In this document: positions 1 to 8,587 of the stretch, piece after piece
Layout of the letters: the number at the start of each line of letters is the position of its first letter
Position numbering within the stretch: the stretch's first letter is position 1
Assembly (NCBI GenBank): GCA_963721435.1
Contig: CAVRJC010000005.1
Location: 248,001-312,000 of the forward strand
DNA from: CAVRJC01 sp963721435
Lineage (GTDB): Bacteria > Actinomycetota > Acidimicrobiia > IMCC26256 > DASPTH01
Reading direction: 5' to 3'
Length of the DNA: 64,000 nucleotides
Program-made: the position numbers and the translations under genes
Notes under the pieces: generated by a model
The model's database searches: none
What the model saw: only the letters and a program-made list of their open reading frames with translations
What the model was told of the DNA's origin: nothing

Positions 1-894
1 GGACGGCAGGATGCCGTCGAGGTCGTCGAGCGACGGAGCGAAGTAGAACGCCCCGCTGACAGGGTGCGTGAAGTCGGTGAGGTGGTCGTGCAGCCCGTCA
101 CCCGATGTGCCGAACATGCGGGCCATCATCTTCGTGAACCGCGTCGGGTCGGCGCTGAACGCGAGGAAGTAGAGACCGAGCTCCCCCACCGTGCCGTACG
201 GCGTGCTGCGCCGGTAGATCTCGAGCTCCTCGCCGTCTTCCTCGATCACCACCCGTGAGATGTGCGCGGTGTCGGGCTTGTCGCCGAGCTCCACGCTGTC
301 GGGCTTCGTGCGCCCGATGGTGTACTGCTGGTCCACGAGGGACTCGGCGTGGAACTTGCCGAGGTCGTGCACCCACTTCTGCGCGAGCACGAACGAACCA
401 CCCGCGCCCCGCTCGAGATCGGGGACGATCGCGACCTCGTGTGCGGCTTCGACCGGTGGGTTCTCGGTGCCGTCGATGAACCCCGTGAGGTCGCGACTGT
501 CGCGGTACACGAAGCACGGCTGCTCGGCCGCGAGCGTCGCGACCGGAGCGAGCACGGTGGCAACGCCCCGCGCGACGTCAAGCTCGATGTCTTCGCCGGT
601 GCCGTGGCTCCACACCCAGATGTCGTGCTGGGTCGCGGGCGCGCGCCGGCCGTCGCCCTCGATGGGCTCGAACGGCGCCAACGCCGCCGGTGCCGCGTCG
701 GGCTCGAGCCAGCGCCACAGCGCAGCACCGAATCCCACGACGATGTTCGAACCGCCCGCGGTGACCTGCGGCTCACGCAACCCGCCGAGTGCAGACCGGA
801 TCTGCTCGTCGGTGACCCCGGCCTCGAGGTCGAACTCGAGGTGGTAGTGCGAGCGGGTGCCCTGGGCGAAGATCCCCGGTTGCGGGACGGCCAT
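1..894 (-). CDS. Dyp-type heme peroxidase, C-terminal end cut by the window
   Basis: Reads open from an ATG at 894 to the window edge, 298 codons, so only a few C-terminal residues are missing by comparison with the about 300-residue YfeX/DypB class. The family oxidises dyes and other substrates with H2O2 using heme. The signature GxxDG is present as GFIDGTENP, with the catalytic Asp near residue 141, and the likely proximal heme His is near residue 211 (TAHISR). The C-terminal end has the usual GAFYFAPSLDDL stretch. No signal peptide is visible, so it is cytoplasmic or encapsulin cargo; no encapsulin gene is in the window. It lies 4 bases after the gcvP stop and may be co-transcribed with the glycine cleavage genes. 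Confidence 0.9.
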   Translation of the reverse strand, partial: MAVPQPGIFAQGTRSHYHLEFDLEAGVTDEQIRSALGGLREPQVTAGGSNIVVGFGAALWRWLEPDAAPAALAPFEPIEGDGRRAPATQHDIWVWSHGTGEDIELDVARGVATVLAPVATLAAEQPCFVYRDSRDLTGFIDGTENPPVEAAHEVAIVPDLERGAGGSFVLAQKWVHDLGKFHAESLVDQQYTIGRTKPDSVELGDKPDTAHISRVVIEEDGEELEIYRRSTPYGTVGELGLYFLAFSADPTRFTKMMARMFGTSGDGLHDHLTDFTHPVSGAFYFAPSLDDLDGILPS

Positions 895-898
895 CGCG

Positions 899-3709
899 CT
901 ACTCCCCTGCTCCGAGGTCGGGATCGCCTTCGTACGCCGAGAGCGGCGGGCACGAGCACATGAGGTTGCGGTCGCCGTACGCGCCGTCGATGCGGCTCAC
1001 CGGCGGCCAGTACTTGTCGACCGATTGTGTCCCGGGGAACGCAGCCTGCGCACGCGTGTACGCGTGCTCCCAGGTGTCGCTCACGACGTCGGCGGCCGGG
1101 TGCGGCGCGTTGCGCAACGGGCTGTCGTCGATGGGCCACTCCCCCGCTTCCACACGCGCGATCTCGCCGCGGATCGCGATCATCGCGTCGCAGAAACGGT
1201 CGATCTCGGCGAGATCCTCCGACTCCGTCGGCTCGACCATCAGCGTGCCCGCGACCGGGAACGACAGCGTGGGCGCGTGGAACCCGTAGTCGATGAGCCG
1301 CTTGGCGACGTCCTCTGCCGTCACGCCCGTCGCCGCCGTGATCGGGCGCAGGTCGAGGATGCACTCGTGCGCCACGAAGCCGTCGGGCCCGGTGTACAGC
1401 ACCGGGAAGTGAGCCCGGAGGCGCGCGGCCACGTAGTTGGCGTTGAGGATCGCGACCTTGGTCGCGCGGGTCAGGCCCTCGCCGCCCATGAGCATGACGT
1501 ACGCGGCCGAGATCGGCAGGATGCCCGCCGACCCGTAGGGCGCGCCGGACACGTGCTCCGGCAGGAACGGCACGAGGTGCTCGCGCACCGCGACCGGGCC
1601 GACACCGGGCCCTCCCCCACCGTGCGGGATGCAGAACGTCTTGTGGAGATTGAGGTGCGACACGTCGGCGCCGAACTTGCCCGGCTTCGCGATCCCGACG
1701 AGCGCGTTGAGGTTGGCGCCGTCGAGGTACACCTGGCCGCCGCACTCGTGCACGAGCGCGCACACGTCGCGCACGTTGGCCTCGAACACGCCGTGCGTCG
1801 ATGGGTACGTGATCATCAGCGCCGAGAGATCGGCGGCGTGCTCGTGCGCCTTCGCCTTGAGATCGTCGAAGTCGATGTTGCCGTCGTCGTCGCACTGCAC
1901 GACGATCACGCGCATGCCCGCCATCACCGCGCTCGCCGCGTTGGTGCCGTGCGCCGACTCGGGGATGAGGCAGACGGTCCGCGCCTGCTCGCCCCGGCTC
2001 GCGTGGTACGCCCGGATCGCGAGCAGGCCCGCGAGCTCGCCCTGCGAACCCGCGTTGGGTTGTAGTGACACCGCGTCGTAGCCCGTGATCTCGCAGAGCG
2101 CGCGCTCGAGGTCGTCGAACAGCTCGCGATAGCCGGCAGCCTGCTCCGCCGGGACGAACGGGTGCATCGCCGCGAACTCGGGCCACGTGATCGGCATCAT
2201 CTCGGTGGTGGCGTTGAGCTTCATCGTGCACGACCCCAGCGGGATCATCGTGCGGTCGAGCGCGAGATCACGGTCCGCGAGCCGGCGGAGGTATCGCAGC
2301 ATCTGCGTCTCCGAGTGGTACGTGCGGAACACCGGATGCGTGAGGATGTCGGAGCTGCGCCGGAGGTCACGTGGGATCGTGACGAGGGCGTAGCCCATGA
2401 CGGGCCCGTCCGCGTCGAAGACGTCGACGATCTGCAGCATGGTCTCGCGCGTCGTCGTCTCGTCCAGCGCGATGCCCAGCGTGTCGGCGTCGTAGCGACG
2501 GAAGTTGATGCCGACCGCGGCGGCGCGGGCGACGATCTCGTCGGCCCGCCCGGGCACCCGCACCTGCAGCGTGTCGAAGAAGCGCTTGTGCACGACTTCG
2601 ACGCCGTACTGCTCGAACCTCACTGCGAGCTCCATGGCGAACGCGTTCACGCGCTCGGCGATCGCCCGGAGGCCGTCGGGACCGTGCCACACCGCGTACA
2701 TGGCCGCGATGTTCGCGAGCAGCACCTGCGCGGTGCAGATGTTGCTGGTGGCCTTCTCCCGCCGGATGTGCTGCTCGCGCGTCTGCAGCGCCAGCCGCAT
2801 CGCCGGCCGCCCCGCAGCGTCGACCGACACACCGACCAACCGGCCGGGCACGTTGCGCTTGTACTCGTCACGCGTCGCGAAGAACCCGGCGTGCGGCCCG
2901 CCGTAGCCCATGGGTACGCCGAAGCGCTGCGCGGAGCCGACGACGACGTCGGCGCCCCACTCCCCCGGCGGGGAGAGCAGCACGAGCGCCAGCAGGTCGG
3001 CGGCCACCGCGACCAGCGTGCTCTGCTCGTGCAGGTTGCGCACCAGCTCGCGGTCGTCGCGGATCACGCCGGTGGTGCCCGGGTACTGGAGCAGCACGCC
3101 GAACACGCCCTCGGCGGGCATGTCAGGCTCGACCTCACCGACGAGCACGTCGATCCCGATCGGCTCCGCGCGCGTGCGCACGACCGCGATCGTCTGCGGG
3201 TGGCACTCGGCGTCGACGAAGAACGTGCTCCCGCCCTTCTCGTTGAGCCGGTGCAGCATCGCCATCGCCTCGGCGGCGGCCGTCGGCTCGTCGAGGAGGG
3301 ACGCGTTGGCCATGTCCATGCCGGTGAGGTCGCTCACCATGGTCTGGAAGTTGAGCAGCGCCTCCAGGCGACCCTGCGAGATCTCGGGCTGGTAGGGCGT
3401 GTACGCGGTGTACCACGCCGGGTTCTCGAGCAGGTTGCGCTGGATCACCGGCGGCGTGAACGAGTTCGAGTACCCCTGCCCGATGAGCGACGTGAGCACC
3501 TCGTTGCGGTCGGCGAGCTCGCGCAGGCGGGCGAGGGTCTCGGCCTCGGTGAGGCCGGGGGGCAACGCGAGGGGCGCGTGGTCGTGGATGGCCTCGGGCA
3601 CCGCGCGGTCGACGAGCTCGTCGAGAGAGACCACGCCGACCGTCGCGAGCATCGTCGCGACCTCACCGTCGGACGGCCCGATGTGCCGCCCCGCAAACTC
3701 TTCCGCCAT
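899..3709 (-). CDS. gcvP: Glycine dehydrogenase (decarboxylating), P-protein
   Basis: Full-length 936-residue P-protein of the glycine cleavage system. This PLP enzyme decarboxylates glycine and passes the aminomethyl group to lipoyl-GcvH. The N-terminal half carries the conserved Gly-Tyr-Ser-Asn region and the YTPYQPEISQGRLEALLNFQ-type substrate-site segment. The PLP lysine is Lys690 in HLNLHKTFCIPHGGGGPG, followed by the glycine-rich loop. Length and both half-domains match the single-chain form. It lies 11 bases after gcvT, on the same strand as gcvT, gcvH, garA and ftsR. This is the actinobacterial arrangement in which glycine catabolism genes sit beside the GarA switch. Confidence 0.97.
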   Translation of the reverse strand: MAEEFAGRHIGPSDGEVATMLATVGVVSLDELVDRAVPEAIHDHAPLALPPGLTEAETLARLRELADRNEVLTSLIGQGYSNSFTPPVIQRNLLENPAWYTAYTPYQPEISQGRLEALLNFQTMVSDLTGMDMANASLLDEPTAAAEAMAMLHRLNEKGGSTFFVDAECHPQTIAVVRTRAEPIGIDVLVGEVEPDMPAEGVFGVLLQYPGTTGVIRDDRELVRNLHEQSTLVAVAADLLALVLLSPPGEWGADVVVGSAQRFGVPMGYGGPHAGFFATRDEYKRNVPGRLVGVSVDAAGRPAMRLALQTREQHIRREKATSNICTAQVLLANIAAMYAVWHGPDGLRAIAERVNAFAMELAVRFEQYGVEVVHKRFFDTLQVRVPGRADEIVARAAAVGINFRRYDADTLGIALDETTTRETMLQIVDVFDADGPVMGYALVTIPRDLRRSSDILTHPVFRTYHSETQMLRYLRRLADRDLALDRTMIPLGSCTMKLNATTEMMPITWPEFAAMHPFVPAEQAAGYRELFDDLERALCEITGYDAVSLQPNAGSQGELAGLLAIRAYHASRGEQARTVCLIPESAHGTNAASAVMAGMRVIVVQCDDDGNIDFDDLKAKAHEHAADLSALMITYPSTHGVFEANVRDVCALVHECGGQVYLDGANLNALVGIAKPGKFGADVSHLNLHKTFCIPHGGGGPGVGPVAVREHLVPFLPEHVSGAPYGSAGILPISAAYVMLMGGEGLTRATKVAILNANYVAARLRAHFPVLYTGPDGFVAHECILDLRPITAATGVTAEDVAKRLIDYGFHAPTLSFPVAGTLMVEPTESEDLAEIDRFCDAMIAIRGEIARVEAGEWPIDDSPLRNAPHPAADVVSDTWEHAYTRAQAAFPGTQSVDKYWPPVSRIDGAYGDRNLMCSCPPLSAYEGDPDLGAGE

Positions 3710-3720
3710 ACGAACTGAGG

Positions 3721-4814
3721 CTACCGGGAGACGAACGGCAATTTCGTGACGATCGCGTGGGCCGGACGCCCGCGCACGTCGACGACGACGTCGTCGCCGA
3801 TCGCAATGTCAGGGGTCAGGAACGCGAGCGCGATCCCGCGTTCGAGCACCGGCGAGAAGTTGCCGCTGGAGACCTCACCGACGGGGGTGTCGCCCCGGAC
3901 CACCGGGTATCCCGCGCGCGGGACCTGCCGCGAGTCGAGCACGAGACCGCGGAGCCGGCGCGCCACGCCGCGCGCCTTCTCCGCTTCCAGCGGGGCGCGC
4001 CCGCGGAAGTCGCCCTTGTCCCAGCGCACCACCCAGCCGAGGCCGGCCTGCAGAGGCGTGATCCCCGGGCCGAGCTCGTGGCCGTGCAGGGGAAGCCCCG
4101 CCTCGAGGCGCAAGGTGTCGCGGGCGCCGAGGCCCGCGGGCACCAACCCCGCGCCGAGCAACGCGCGCCACACCGCGACCGCGGCCTCGACGGGCACGTG
4201 GAGCTCCACGCCGTCCTCGCCCGTGTACCCGGTGCCGGCCGCATACCCCTCGGCGCCACCTGCGTACGTGACCGGCGCGACCGCGAAGCGCGGCACCGCG
4301 GCCGCAGCAGGCACGACCGCGGCCAGCATTTCGCGCGCCGCGGGCCCCTGCACCGCGAGCACGACGCGCGACGACGTGACGTCGGCGACCGTGCACTCCC
4401 CCGCGCCGTAGAACAACGCGGCTTCGTCGAGCGCGTCGACCAACGGCGTGGTGTTCGACGCGTTGGGCATCACGAGGAACTCACCCGGCGCGACCCACCA
4501 CACGATGATGTCGTCGACCACGTGCGCGTCGTCGGGATCGAGCAGGTGCGTGTACTGCGCGTGCGCGGGCCCGACGCGGTCGAGGTCGTTGGTGAACGCC
4601 CACTGCAACGTCGCGAACGCGCCCGTGCCGTGCACGCGCACCGAGCCGAGATGCGAGACGTCGAAGACCACGGCGCGCTCGCGACACGCGCGGTGCTCGT
4701 CGAGCACGCTCTCGTACTGGATGGGCATCTCCCACCCGCCGAACTCGGCCATGCGCGCACCCGCGCGCGGTGCTCGGCGTCGAGCGGGCTGACACGCAGC
4801 GAGTCCGCGGTCAC
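3721..4814 (-). CDS. gcvT: Aminomethyltransferase (glycine cleavage T-protein), frameshifted near the N terminus
   Basis: T-protein transfers methylene from the GcvH-bound aminomethyl group to tetrahydrofolate and releases ammonia. From MAEFGGWEMP at 4752 onward the frame is intact (343 residues) and includes the folate-binding GYTGEDGVE segment. The family begins about 20 residues earlier with an SPL...RHxxLGA element. That element (SPLDAEHRA) is present in another frame from a GTG at 4814, and GARM precedes MAEFGG in the correct frame. A missing base near 4760-4772, where GCGCTGGGT became GCGCGGGT, would restore a normal N terminus. The upstream gene stops at 4816. A true mutation is possible, but a sequence error is more likely. 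Confidence 0.9.
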
Positions 4815-4815
4815 C

Positions 4816-5223
4816 TCATGCCGACTCGGCGCGTGGGCGCGGCGGAGCCGGCGGCCGCAGGTCGAGGGTGAACGGTGTCGCGTCGACGTCGTGGTCCACC
4901 AGCTGTGACGGCGGCTCGAGCCCGTACTTCACGAGCAGGCCGAGGTAGTCACGCTGGTAGAAGACCTTGATCGAGACGTCGGGGAAGAGCTCCTGGAGCC
5001 GGCGCGCCTTGCGGTTCTTCTTCGTGACCAGCTTCTGGTTCAGCGTGGTGATCTCGATGTACAGGTCGTATGTGGGGAGGTAGAAGTCGGGGGTGAACGC
5101 CTGCACGGGGTTGCCGTCACGGTCGGTCTCGAGCGTGAACGTGCGCGGCTCGTAGTGCCACGCGATGCCGTAGAAGTCGAGGAGCTTCGCGAACTGCCGT
5201 TCGGAGTTGTGCGCGAACCGCAC
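4816..5223 (-). CDS. Small PD-(D/E)XK-like nuclease-fold protein
   Basis: About 135 residues from a GTG at 5223; the exact start is uncertain because the frame is open further upstream over the merR end. It contains FTPDFYLP (Asp46) followed by LYIEITT (Glu57) and a Lys (Lys64). That is the acidic-acidic-basic spacing seen in VSR/DUF559-like members of the restriction-endonuclease fold. A basic KKNRKARR stretch and the end FYQRDYLGLLVKYG follow. Similar proteins occur next to hpt and merR genes in related actinobacteria, from memory. It sits between merR (32-base gap) and gcvT (2-base gap). Whether it is an active nuclease is not known; the nuclease call rests on motif spacing only. Confidence 0.6.
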   Translation of the reverse strand: MRFAHNSERQFAKLLDFYGIAWHYEPRTFTLETDRDGNPVQAFTPDFYLPTYDLYIEITTLNQKLVTKKNRKARRLQELFPDVSIKVFYQRDYLGLLVKYGLEPPSQLVDHDVDATPFTLDLRPPAPPRPRAESA

Positions 5224-5254
5224 CTGCTCGTGGGGCAGTTGCTCCGTGATGAGA

Positions 5255-5809
5255 TCAGCTCCCGGTGGCCGGGCGCGTCGTGTGCGCGCCGGATTCTTCG
5301 GCGGTGTCGGTGTCGGCCGCGATGCTCGCGCCGAGCTCGTGGATGCTCGCGTTGAGCTCGAGCACCACCGAGCCGAGCGGCACGATGTTGAGGACACCCT
5401 GGCCGTGACGCACCGCGTCGATCAACGCGTCGTCGGTGCGCACGAGCACGGAGTTCGGGCCGTTGAGCACGAGGCTCGCAGTGGCCCAGTCGTCGCCGAG
5501 ATCTTCGCGGAGGTATTCGATCGCGGTGCGCGCGGTCTGGAGCTTCACGCCCGCGTCGAGCAGGTTCTTGATGACCTTGAGGCGCACGAGGTCGCGGTAC
5601 GAGTAGCTGCGTTGCGTCCCGCTCCCCCGCGCGTCGGCGAGCGACGGCCGCACCAGGTCGGTGCGCGCCCAGTAGTCGAGCTGGCGGTAGGAGATGCCGA
5701 CGAGCTTGCACACCTGTGGGCCGCGGAAGCCCATCTGCTCCGGCGTGAGCTCGAGGCCGGTGAGCGGAGGTTGCGCCGGGGAGGGTGTGCGCTTCGCGGA
5801 CTGTGCCAT
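5255..5809 (-). CDS. MerR-family transcriptional regulator (Rv1830-like)
   Basis: 184-residue regulator. A disordered N terminus is followed by a MerR winged-helix domain at about residues 28-85: FRGPQVCKLVGISYRQLDYW, then the wing with RSYSYRDLVRLKVIKNLLDAG. The C-terminal region lacks the cysteines or aromatic pocket of metal- or drug-sensing MerR proteins. Gene order (gcvH, garA, ftsR, nuclease, this gene, gcvP) matches the second MerR gene of the mycobacterial locus, Rv1830. A sigma-A-like promoter at 5889-5917 and a perfect inverted repeat at 5853-5871 precede it, which suggests autoregulation. It is first in a likely unit with the nuclease-like gene, gcvT and gcvP. Confidence 0.88.
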   Translation of the reverse strand: MAQSAKRTPSPAQPPLTGLELTPEQMGFRGPQVCKLVGISYRQLDYWARTDLVRPSLADARGSGTQRSYSYRDLVRLKVIKNLLDAGVKLQTARTAIEYLREDLGDDWATASLVLNGPNSVLVRTDDALIDAVRHGQGVLNIVPLGSVVLELNASIHELGASIAADTDTAEESGAHTTRPATGS

Positions 5810-5852
5810 TGACCCTCGCCTCTGACGTCGACCCCTCGGGAGCTCGGGGCCT

Positions 5853-5871
5853 GACCGTGAAGTACACGGTC
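5853..5871 (-). promoter_or_regulatory. Perfect inverted repeat in the merR leader (candidate MerR operator)
   Basis: GACCGTG, five bases, CACGGTC: seven perfect pairs, 44 bases before the merR start codon and about 10 bases after the predicted transcription start. MerR proteins bind dyad sites of about this size. The position downstream of the -10 box would suit repression rather than the classic spacer-distorting activation. Confidence 0.5.
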
Positions 5872-5888
5872 GTAGTTACGGGAGGGTA

Positions 5889-5917
5889 AGCCTACAGTGA
5901 AGGTACGCCTCCGTCAA
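5889..5917 (-). promoter_or_regulatory. Candidate sigma-A promoter of the merR-nuclease-gcvT-gcvP unit
   Basis: On the minus strand TTGACG (5917-5912), a 17-base spacer and TAGGCT (5894-5889), directly after the end of the bifunctional nuclease gene. The predicted start is near 5882, giving a leader of about 73 bases to the merR ATG. The boxes are close to consensus with ideal spacing. Called by eye. Confidence 0.55.
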
Positions 5918-5932
5918 CGATCGACGAGGGGC

Positions 5933-6442
5933 CTATTCGGGTCCGCGGGCGAAGTCTTCGGGACGGACGTCGTCGAGGAATTCCCGGAACGCCTCGATCT
6001 GCTCTTCCTCTTCGTCCTGCTCGAAGATGACGCCGGCTTCGTCCATCACCGACTCGCTGGCGTAGATCGGCACCGGCTCGCCGTAGCGCACCGCGAGGGC
6101 GATGGCGTCGGACGGCCGGGTGGAGATCCGGTGGGTGCCGGCCGCGTGGACCAGCTCGATCTCGGCGTAGAAGGTGCCGGGCGATCCGGGTGGGTCGGAG
6201 TGCAACTCGGTGATGACGACCTGCGTGACCCGGGCCCCGAGGTCGTCGAGGACGGTCTTGAAGAGGTCGTGCGTCATCGGGCGCGGGGTGTCGAGGCCCT
6301 GGAGCGCGTAGACGATCGCAGTGGCCTCGGGCTGCCCGATGTAGATCGGGAGATGGCGCTGCCCCTCGATTTCGCGCAGCAGCACTATCGGCACGTTCGA
6401 GGGAACCTCGACTCGGACTCCGACCAGCGACATCGGGATCAC
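5933..6442 (-). CDS. Bifunctional nuclease family protein (BFN, DUF151)
   Basis: 169 residues starting at GTG 6442, with a GGAGG ribosome site eight bases upstream. The BFN domain covers about residues 8-145: VPIVLLREIEGQRHLPIYIG, then EATAIVYALQG and the RPSDAIALAVR signature. It ends in a very acidic tail (EQDEEEEQIEAF) common to bacterial members. Plant BFN1 has DNase and RNase activity; the bacterial role is unknown. This is the counterpart of Rv1829, between the two MerR genes as in mycobacteria. Here hpt is inserted between it and ftsR. Confidence 0.92.
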   Translation of the reverse strand: MIPMSLVGVRVEVPSNVPIVLLREIEGQRHLPIYIGQPEATAIVYALQGLDTPRPMTHDLFKTVLDDLGARVTQVVITELHSDPPGSPGTFYAEIELVHAAGTHRISTRPSDAIALAVRYGEPVPIYASESVMDEAGVIFEQDEEEEQIEAFREFLDDVRPEDFARGPE

Positions 6443-6481
6443 GGCGCCTCCGTTTCCAGCCGCACCCTAGCACCGTGCCCT

Positions 6482-7072
6482 TCAGCTCTCCCCGGCACTT
6501 GCGCGCCGGTAGAGCGCGTCGACGTACGTGGCGGGATCGACCGCCAGCAGCGCCCGATCGGCTTCGACGACACGCGGGACGTTTCGGTACAGGTCGGCGA
6601 GGTGCTGCCCGTACCCGAGCACGAAGACGTCGGGGATCTCGCGGCCCACGTACCGCACCGGGAGCGGCAGGATCCTGCGCACGGGACGATCGAGCAGCGC
6701 GCACACGTCGACGGACCGCGCGCCGCGTGCGCGGATGTGCTCCACGAGGAAGCCCAGCGTGAGGCCGGTGTCGACGATGTCCTCGACGATCACGACGTCC
6801 TGCCCGGTCAGGTCGATGGCGAGGTCGTGGGTGATGCGGACCCGGCCCGAATCCGGGGCGTAGCGCGAGATCGCGATGAAGTCGACGACCACGTCGATGG
6901 TCGAGATCGCCCGGGCGAGGTCGGCGAGGAAGATCAGGGCGCCCTTGAGCACGCCGACGAGCACGACGCCGTCGGGGTGATCGGCGGCGATCTCCGCGCC
7001 GAGACGCCGGACACAGGCCGCCAGTTCATCTTCGTCGAGCAGGATCGCCAGTGGGGCGGACCCCGCGGTCAC
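6482..7072 (-). CDS. hpt: Hypoxanthine (guanine) phosphoribosyltransferase
   Basis: 196-residue purine salvage enzyme that transfers ribose-5-phosphate from PRPP to hypoxanthine or guanine. The PRPP-binding loop is EDIVDTG at residues 97-103, preceded by VVDFIAISRY. The purine-contacting region with the Asp-Val-Phe-Val-Leu-Gly-Tyr-Gly motif follows near residue 150. The ATG at 7072 overlaps the ftsR stop by four bases, so the two are translationally coupled. hpt is usually found beside tilS and ftsH in actinobacteria; its place in the garA/ftsR cluster here is a local variation. Confidence 0.95.
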   Translation of the reverse strand: MTAGSAPLAILLDEDELAACVRRLGAEIAADHPDGVVLVGVLKGALIFLADLARAISTIDVVVDFIAISRYAPDSGRVRITHDLAIDLTGQDVVIVEDIVDTGLTLGFLVEHIRARGARSVDVCALLDRPVRRILPLPVRYVGREIPDVFVLGYGQHLADLYRNVPRVVEADRALLAVDPATYVDALYRRASAGES

Positions 7073-7941
7073 TCGGCGAGCGTCTCCCGTGCCGCTTCGC
7101 GCAACAACGCCGTGCGCAGCCGGCGCCCGAGCGTCGCCAGCTCCACCAGCTCCTCCTGCAGCCGCACCCGGGCCTCCGGGTTGCGCTGGCGGGTGAACGG
7201 CAGCAGCACCTGGCCGAACAGCACGGCCTCCCGCTCGGCGAACGTGCGGTACATGCGGAGGTGCCTCGCCTCGACGCCGCGCTGGAAGAAGCCGGCGGCG
7301 ACGCGGGCGACCTCGAGCGCGTCGTCGTCGAACCGGGGCTCGCCGCTCTCCTCGCGGGCGGGGCTCACGAGGCCGAAGCTCTCCAGCTCGGCCACCTGGC
7401 CGAGCTCGAGGCCCGCCGCCTCGGCCAGCTCGGCCCGGCTGTAGGTGCTGCGGCGGCCATCGGGGCCGGATGCGACGCCGGTGTCGGGGGGGCCATCGTC
7501 GAGGGGCACCACGGCGGCGAACAGCGACGGCCGCCGGGACAGCGTGCGTGCGGGTGCGGGTGCCGGGGTCGGCGTGGGCTCGGGTGCCGGCACCGGGGCC
7601 TCCTCTGCCGCGGCCTCACCGTCGACCTCTGCTCCAGCTGCGGGGTCGAGGTCGAGGGCGGACGCGGGGTCGAGGAGCGAGAGATCGCCCGGGGGCAGCT
7701 CGTCGAGCCGTTCCTTGATGACCTTCAGCGGGAGGAAGTGCTCCTTCTGCTGGAAGAGGATCCAGCGCAACCGCACGAGGTCGTCGTCGTAGAACTTGCG
7801 ATATCCCGACGGGGTGCGCTCCGGGTCGATCAGGCCCTGGCTCTCGAGGAACCGGATCTTGGAGATCGTGATGTCGGGGAACTCGTCCCGGAGCTGGGCG
7901 AGCACCTCCCCGATCGACAGGTGAGGGGCTTCGGGGCTCAC
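7069..7941 (-). CDS. ftsR: MerR-family regulator FtsR-like
   Basis: 290 residues from a GTG at 7941 that overlaps the garA stop (GTGA). The N-terminal MerR helix-turn-helix (LSIGEVLAQLRDEFPDITIS) and wing (PSGYRKFYDDDLVRLRWIL) match Rv1828 and corynebacterial FtsR, which activates ftsZ. An Ala/Pro-rich linker at about residues 120-150 separates a second HTH-like region (YSRAELAEAAGLE) and a helical C-terminal domain. It is about 40 residues longer than the mycobacterial protein because of the linker. Function as FtsR is inferred from synteny and the N-terminal domain. Confidence 0.88.
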   Translation of the reverse strand: MSPEAPHLSIGEVLAQLRDEFPDITISKIRFLESQGLIDPERTPSGYRKFYDDDLVRLRWILFQQKEHFLPLKVIKERLDELPPGDLSLLDPASALDLDPAAGAEVDGEAAAEEAPVPAPEPTPTPAPAPARTLSRRPSLFAAVVPLDDGPPDTGVASGPDGRRSTYSRAELAEAAGLELGQVAELESFGLVSPAREESGEPRFDDDALEVARVAAGFFQRGVEARHLRMYRTFAEREAVLFGQVLLPFTRQRNPEARVRLQEELVELATLGRRLRTALLREAARETLAE

Positions 7942-8411
7942 GCGGGCTCCCCGGTGCCGAGCAGGAAGACGAGCACGTAGCGCCCGATCTGGAGATCGGC
8001 GAGGTGGTGCAGCGGCGCGGTGTCGACCCGCTCGTGGTCGACGTAGGTTCCGTTGAGCGAGCCGACGTCGCTCACCTCGTAGCCGGCGGTGAGCCGGCGG
8101 ACGACGGCGTGGCGGCGCGACACCGTGATGTCGTCGAGGAAGATGTCGGAGTCGGGATGCCGGCCGAGCGCGGTCGTCTCGTCGTCCAGGATGAACCGGC
8201 TGCCCGCGATCGGGCCCTTGCGCACGACGAGCATGCCCATGCCCTCGGGCAGCTCGGCCAGCGCCTCCCCCAGCTCCTCGTCGAGCTCGAGGCGCTCGGA
8301 GAGCTCGTGCAGGGTGATCGTGGTCTCGTCCTCGACCGGCATGGGCTGCCCGCACGAGGAGCAGAAGTTCGCACCGGTCTCGTTCTCGTGGCCGCAACGA
8401 CGGCAGCGCAT
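7938..8411 (-). CDS. garA: FHA-domain metabolic switch protein GarA-like
   Basis: 157 residues. GarA binds and inhibits 2-oxoglutarate dehydrogenase and glutamate dehydrogenase and activates glutamate synthase until phosphorylated by Ser/Thr kinases. Here an N-terminal zinc ribbon (Cys3, Cys6, Cys17, Cys20) precedes a DETT element (Thr30-Thr31) equivalent to the kinase target ETT. The FHA domain follows from about residue 58, with LGR, the SRRH phosphothreonine-binding motif and LNGTYV. Mycobacterial GarA lacks an added zinc ribbon. It lies directly upstream of ftsR and near gcvH, as in mycobacteria. Confidence 0.92.
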   Translation of the reverse strand: MRCRRCGHENETGANFCSSCGQPMPVEDETTITLHELSERLELDEELGEALAELPEGMGMLVVRKGPIAGSRFILDDETTALGRHPDSDIFLDDITVSRRHAVVRRLTAGYEVSDVGSLNGTYVDHERVDTAPLHHLADLQIGRYVLVFLLGTGEPA

Positions 8412-8554
8412 GCAGGCAGGCTACCCGGTGATCCCGGCCATCCGGGGCTGAACGTGGACGAGAGGTTCACGCCGGGCGCCGGCAGGCCTCGACCTCGACC
8501 CCCGAGCTGGAGTCGAGCGTGAGACTCGAGGGTTGAGCCTCGATCAGCCCGGCC

Positions 8555-8587
8555 CGGTCAGCCAGGTCGGTCAGCCAGGTCGGTCAG
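8555..8587. repeat. 13-bp tandem repeat overlapping the gcvH stop codon
   Basis: Two full copies of CGGTCAGCCAGGT plus a third partial copy that contains the gcvH TGA (8584-8586, minus strand). Each copy carries a TGA on the minus strand, so extra stop codons follow the real one. Confidence 0.85.

Noticed and set aside
899..3718. Long open frames on the plus strand opposite gcvP and many other genes.
   Set aside because: They mirror conserved minus-strand genes, are rich in Arg, His and Val as expected for antisense of GC-rich coding DNA, and contain no family motifs.
4753..5932. Searched for a glycine riboswitch before gcvT and merR.
   Set aside because: The leader before merR is only about 70 bases and gcvT has no leader; no paired glycine-aptamer architecture is visible.
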